Below are positions 62,022 through 64,000 of a DNA stretch of 64,000 nt, one piece after another. The stretch's first letter is position 1; every line of letters starts with the position of its first letter. This DNA is from Ewingella allii (GTDB lineage Bacteria > Pseudomonadota > Gammaproteobacteria > Enterobacterales > Enterobacteriaceae): the NCBI RefSeq assembly GCF_044430645.1, contig NZ_JAWUDN010000001.1, positions 434,001-498,000 on the forward strand, read 5' to 3'. Under the pieces are notes generated by a model. It saw nothing but the letters and a program-made list of their open reading frames with translations, was not told the DNA's origin and searched no databases. The position numbers were made by a program, and so were the translations under genes.

Positions 62022-62615
62022 ATGAAAAAGTATTTCCTCATGGTGGCCTTTGCCGCCCTGATCCTCGGTGGTTGTACCTTGCCAAACAAACAGCAGCAGC
62101 AGCCTGAGCAGCCAACCGCGCCAGTCACCCCGGTTGAGCCAGAGAAACCGCAAACTGAAGTGCCGCCGCCGCCAGAAACCGTGCCGCAGCCGCCGAAAGA
62201 GCAAACTATTAATTGGAATGCCAGTGTTCAACCGATGGTAGCGAAAATGCTGCAGGCCGACGGCGTTCAGGCGGGTAGCGTGCTGCTGCTCGACAGCGTG
62301 AAAAACAGCACCAACGGCTCTCTGCAGGTAGCCAACGCCACGGCGGCGCTGCACAATGCGCTGGCCACCAATAACAAATTCCAGGTGGTTCCTGATACCC
62401 AGTTAGCCAGCGCCAAGCAGGCGTTAGGCCTGTCGGTTGACGACAGTCTGGGTTCGCGCAGCAAGGCGATTGGTCTGGCGCGCTACGTTAACGCCCAATA
62501 CGTGCTGTACAGCACGGTGACCGGCGATGTGAAGTCACCGACGCTGAAAATGCAGATGATGACCGTGCCGAGTGGCGAAATTGTGTGGTCGGGCAACGGT
62601 GCCGTCCAGCATTAA
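62022..62615 (+). CDS. lpoB: Penicillin-binding protein activator LpoB
   Basis: 197 residues from ATG 62022. An outer-membrane lipoprotein signal (ILGGC, Cys about 19), a long Pro/Gln-rich linker (about 20-65) that spans the periplasm, then a TolB N-like globular domain with AQYVLYSTVTGDV and PSGEIVWSG. It activates PBP1b from the outer membrane. The final codons overlap thiK. Confidence 0.95.
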   Translation: MKKYFLMVAFAALILGGCTLPNKQQQQPEQPTAPVTPVEPEKPQTEVPPPPETVPQPPKEQTINWNASVQPMVAKMLQADGVQAGSVLLLDSVKNSTNGSLQVANATAALHNALATNNKFQVVPDTQLASAKQALGLSVDDSLGSRSKAIGLARYVNAQYVLYSTVTGDVKSPTLKMQMMTVPSGEIVWSGNGAVQH

Positions 62616-63492
62616 GGCCTCACTCGAGCAGCGCTTAGCACAACAACTTCCGGCGGTCTTTTCCGCCGGTTGTCATTTAAGTCCGGTGACGGGGCTGACG
62701 GGCGAAAGCTGGAAAATCGAGACGGTGGGCCAAACGCTGTTGGCGCGCATGCAGTCGGCTGACAAGGCCGCGCTGGGAGTGAATCGCCGCCGCGAGCACG
62801 ACCTGCTGCGTAATGTTTCCCCCTTGAATATAGCGCCACAAACCCGCCTCATCTCCCCGCCGTGGTTAGTGGTGACATGGCTGAATGGCGAACCCTGCGT
62901 GCCGGAATTTTTTTCTAGTCCGCATAATGTGGAGCGCATAAGCCAAAGGGTCGTCGCACTACAGCGGCTGCCGCCCAGTGGGCATCGGCTGCAACTGCAC
63001 CAGCAATTTTCCCGCTATTGGCAACAAATTGACCGTTCGCGCCTGACTCCCGAGTGGCTGCGCCTGCACCAGCGCTTTATGCGCCAGCCCGAGCCACAGC
63101 CATTGAAGCTGGCGGTGATGCATATGGACATTCACCCCGGCAATCTGGTGGACGGCGAGCAGGGGCTGCGGCTGATTGACTGGGAGTACGCCGCCGACGG
63201 CGACGTCGCCTTAGAGCTTGCGGCGCTGTTTCGCGGCAACGGCTGGAGCGGCGAGAAGCAGCAATATTTTCTACAAGCTTATGCTGCCGCTGGCGGCTAT
63301 GGCGGCAATAAAGCTACCCGGCGTCTACAGCAGCAAATTCGGTGCTGGACGCCGTGGGTAGAGTACTTAATGTTGATGTGGTTTGAAGTTCGCTGGCAGC
63401 AGACCGGCGATCGGCTATTTACAGACTGGGCGCAGCCGCTGCGTGAGAGCCTATTCACCAGCGCCATCCCCGGTAGCAAGCATAATAAATAA
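62599..63492 (+). CDS. thiK: Thiamine kinase ThiK
   Basis: About 297 residues from the GTG at 62599 inside the end of lpoB (a GTG at 62572 and a TTG at 62581 are alternatives). APH-type kinase: MHMDIHPGNLVDGEQGLRLI then DWEYAADGDVALELAALF holds the catalytic Asp and the DxD-like metal-binding Asp. It phosphorylates salvaged thiamine. More diverged than its neighbours, with the N-terminus barely alignable to E. coli. Confidence 0.85.
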   Translation: MPSSIKASLEQRLAQQLPAVFSAGCHLSPVTGLTGESWKIETVGQTLLARMQSADKAALGVNRRREHDLLRNVSPLNIAPQTRLISPPWLVVTWLNGEPCVPEFFSSPHNVERISQRVVALQRLPPSGHRLQLHQQFSRYWQQIDRSRLTPEWLRLHQRFMRQPEPQPLKLAVMHMDIHPGNLVDGEQGLRLIDWEYAADGDVALELAALFRGNGWSGEKQQYFLQAYAAAGGYGGNKATRRLQQQIRCWTPWVEYLMLMWFEVRWQQTGDRLFTDWAQPLRESLFTSAIPGSKHNK

Positions 63493-63504
63493 AGGAGAAA
63501 CGAC

Positions 63505-64000
63505 GTGGGCCCAGTAATGTTAGACGTTGCCGGCTATGAGCTGGATGCTGAAGAGCGCGAGATTTTGCAACATCCGCTGGTTGGCGGCCTGATTCTGTTT
63601 ACCCGTAACTACCATGACGTGGACCAGCTGCACGAGCTGATCCGCCAAATACGCGAAGCATCCAGAGAGCGTCTGGTGCTGGCGGTCGATCAAGAAGGTG
63701 GCCGCGTGCAGCGTTTCCGCGAGGGCTTTACACGCATTCCTGCCGCGCAGTCTTTTGCTGAGCTCAACGAGTTGCACGAAGGCAAGCGTCTGGCGCAGGA
63801 AGCGGGCTGGCTGATGGCGTCTGAGATGATTGCGATGGATATTGATATCAGCTTCGCGCCGGTGCTGGATATCGGTCATTTCAGCGCCGCTATCGGCGAA
63901 CGCTCATTCCACGCCGAACCGCAAAAAGCGCTGGAGATGGCCGAACAGTTCATCCTCGGCATGCACAGCGCGGGCATGAAAGTCACCGGCAAACACTTCC
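63505..64000 (+). CDS. nagZ: Beta-N-acetylhexosaminidase NagZ, N-terminal part (cut by window edge)
   Basis: 165 codons are visible from the GTG at 63505 (AAAGGAGAAAC upstream), giving MGPVMLDVAGYELDAEEREI. GH3 family: substrate-binding LAVDQEGGRVQRFREGFTRI and KVTGKHF, the last residues in the window. It removes GlcNAc from anhydro-muropeptides in cell-wall recycling and so influences AmpC induction in species that have it. Confidence 0.96.
   Translation, partial: MGPVMLDVAGYELDAEEREILQHPLVGGLILFTRNYHDVDQLHELIRQIREASRERLVLAVDQEGGRVQRFREGFTRIPAAQSFAELNELHEGKRLAQEAGWLMASEMIAMDIDISFAPVLDIGHFSAAIGERSFHAEPQKALEMAEQFILGMHSAGMKVTGKHF

Overview
The window reads as a contiguous chromosomal segment of a gamma-proteobacterium of the order Enterobacterales. 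The gene content and order follow the Escherichia coli uvrY-uvrC-pgsA, opgGH-lpxL-pyrC and rne-fab-ptsG-nagZ regions, but the proteins have diverged and the accessory content differs (fabV, a second leuA-type gene with an AraC regulator, an IclR-linked efflux pair). This suggests a Yersiniaceae/Hafniaceae-type genus (Serratia, Rahnella, Ewingella or Rouxiella are possibilities) rather than Escherichia. That placement is inference. I see no insertion sequence, prophage, CRISPR array or rRNA.

Layout. 1-1500: an AT-rich accessory end with a truncated acyltransferase-3 gene, a 40-codon small ORF and a small exported protein. 1608-6500: fabV, small proteins, an IraP-like anti-adaptor, and a type-2 isopropylmalate synthase convergent with an AraC regulator. 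6638-11226: yecF, uvrY-uvrC-pgsA and the tRNA-Gly/Cys/Leu cluster. 11303-19000: proP, pphA, deoR, sbmC, ylaC, yccJ and many small proteins, including two paralogous small proteins and a leader-peptide/acidic-protein pair. 19011-23343: usp-iclR divergent from a DHA2-type MFS pump and its HlyD/EmrA adaptor, with duplicated operator-like repeats between them. 23370-29355: the osmoregulated periplasmic glucan locus opgC/opgG-opgH and yceK. 29372-41300: mysB, a VOC pseudogene, mdtG, lpxL, namA, trhO, yceJ-yceI, tqsA, an RcsA-like regulator, solA, bssS and dinI with its SOS box. 41301-54809: pyrC, rne, rluC, maf, then yceD-rpmF-plsX-fabH-fabD-fabG-acpP-fabF. 54920-64000: pabC-mltG-tmk-holB-ycfH, ptsG, then hinT-ycfL-lpoB-thiK-nagZ (truncated by the window edge).

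Functionally the window combines envelope biogenesis (fatty acid initiation and elongation, lipid A acylation, phosphatidylglycerol, glucans, peptidoglycan synthesis and recycling), RNA metabolism (rne, rluC, trhO, rpmF), DNA repair and SOS (uvrC, dinI, holB) and stress or osmotic control (proP, uvrY, iraP, usp). Most of it is conserved core. The unexplained material is in small ORFs, leader structures and regulatory repeats; I found nothing that clearly constitutes a new multi-gene system. The most promising leads are the duplicated FEYRNW/VAYPC protein family with a structured leader, the coupled leader-peptide/CxxC microprotein, the 19-bp operator repeats at the efflux locus, and the AT-rich left-end module.
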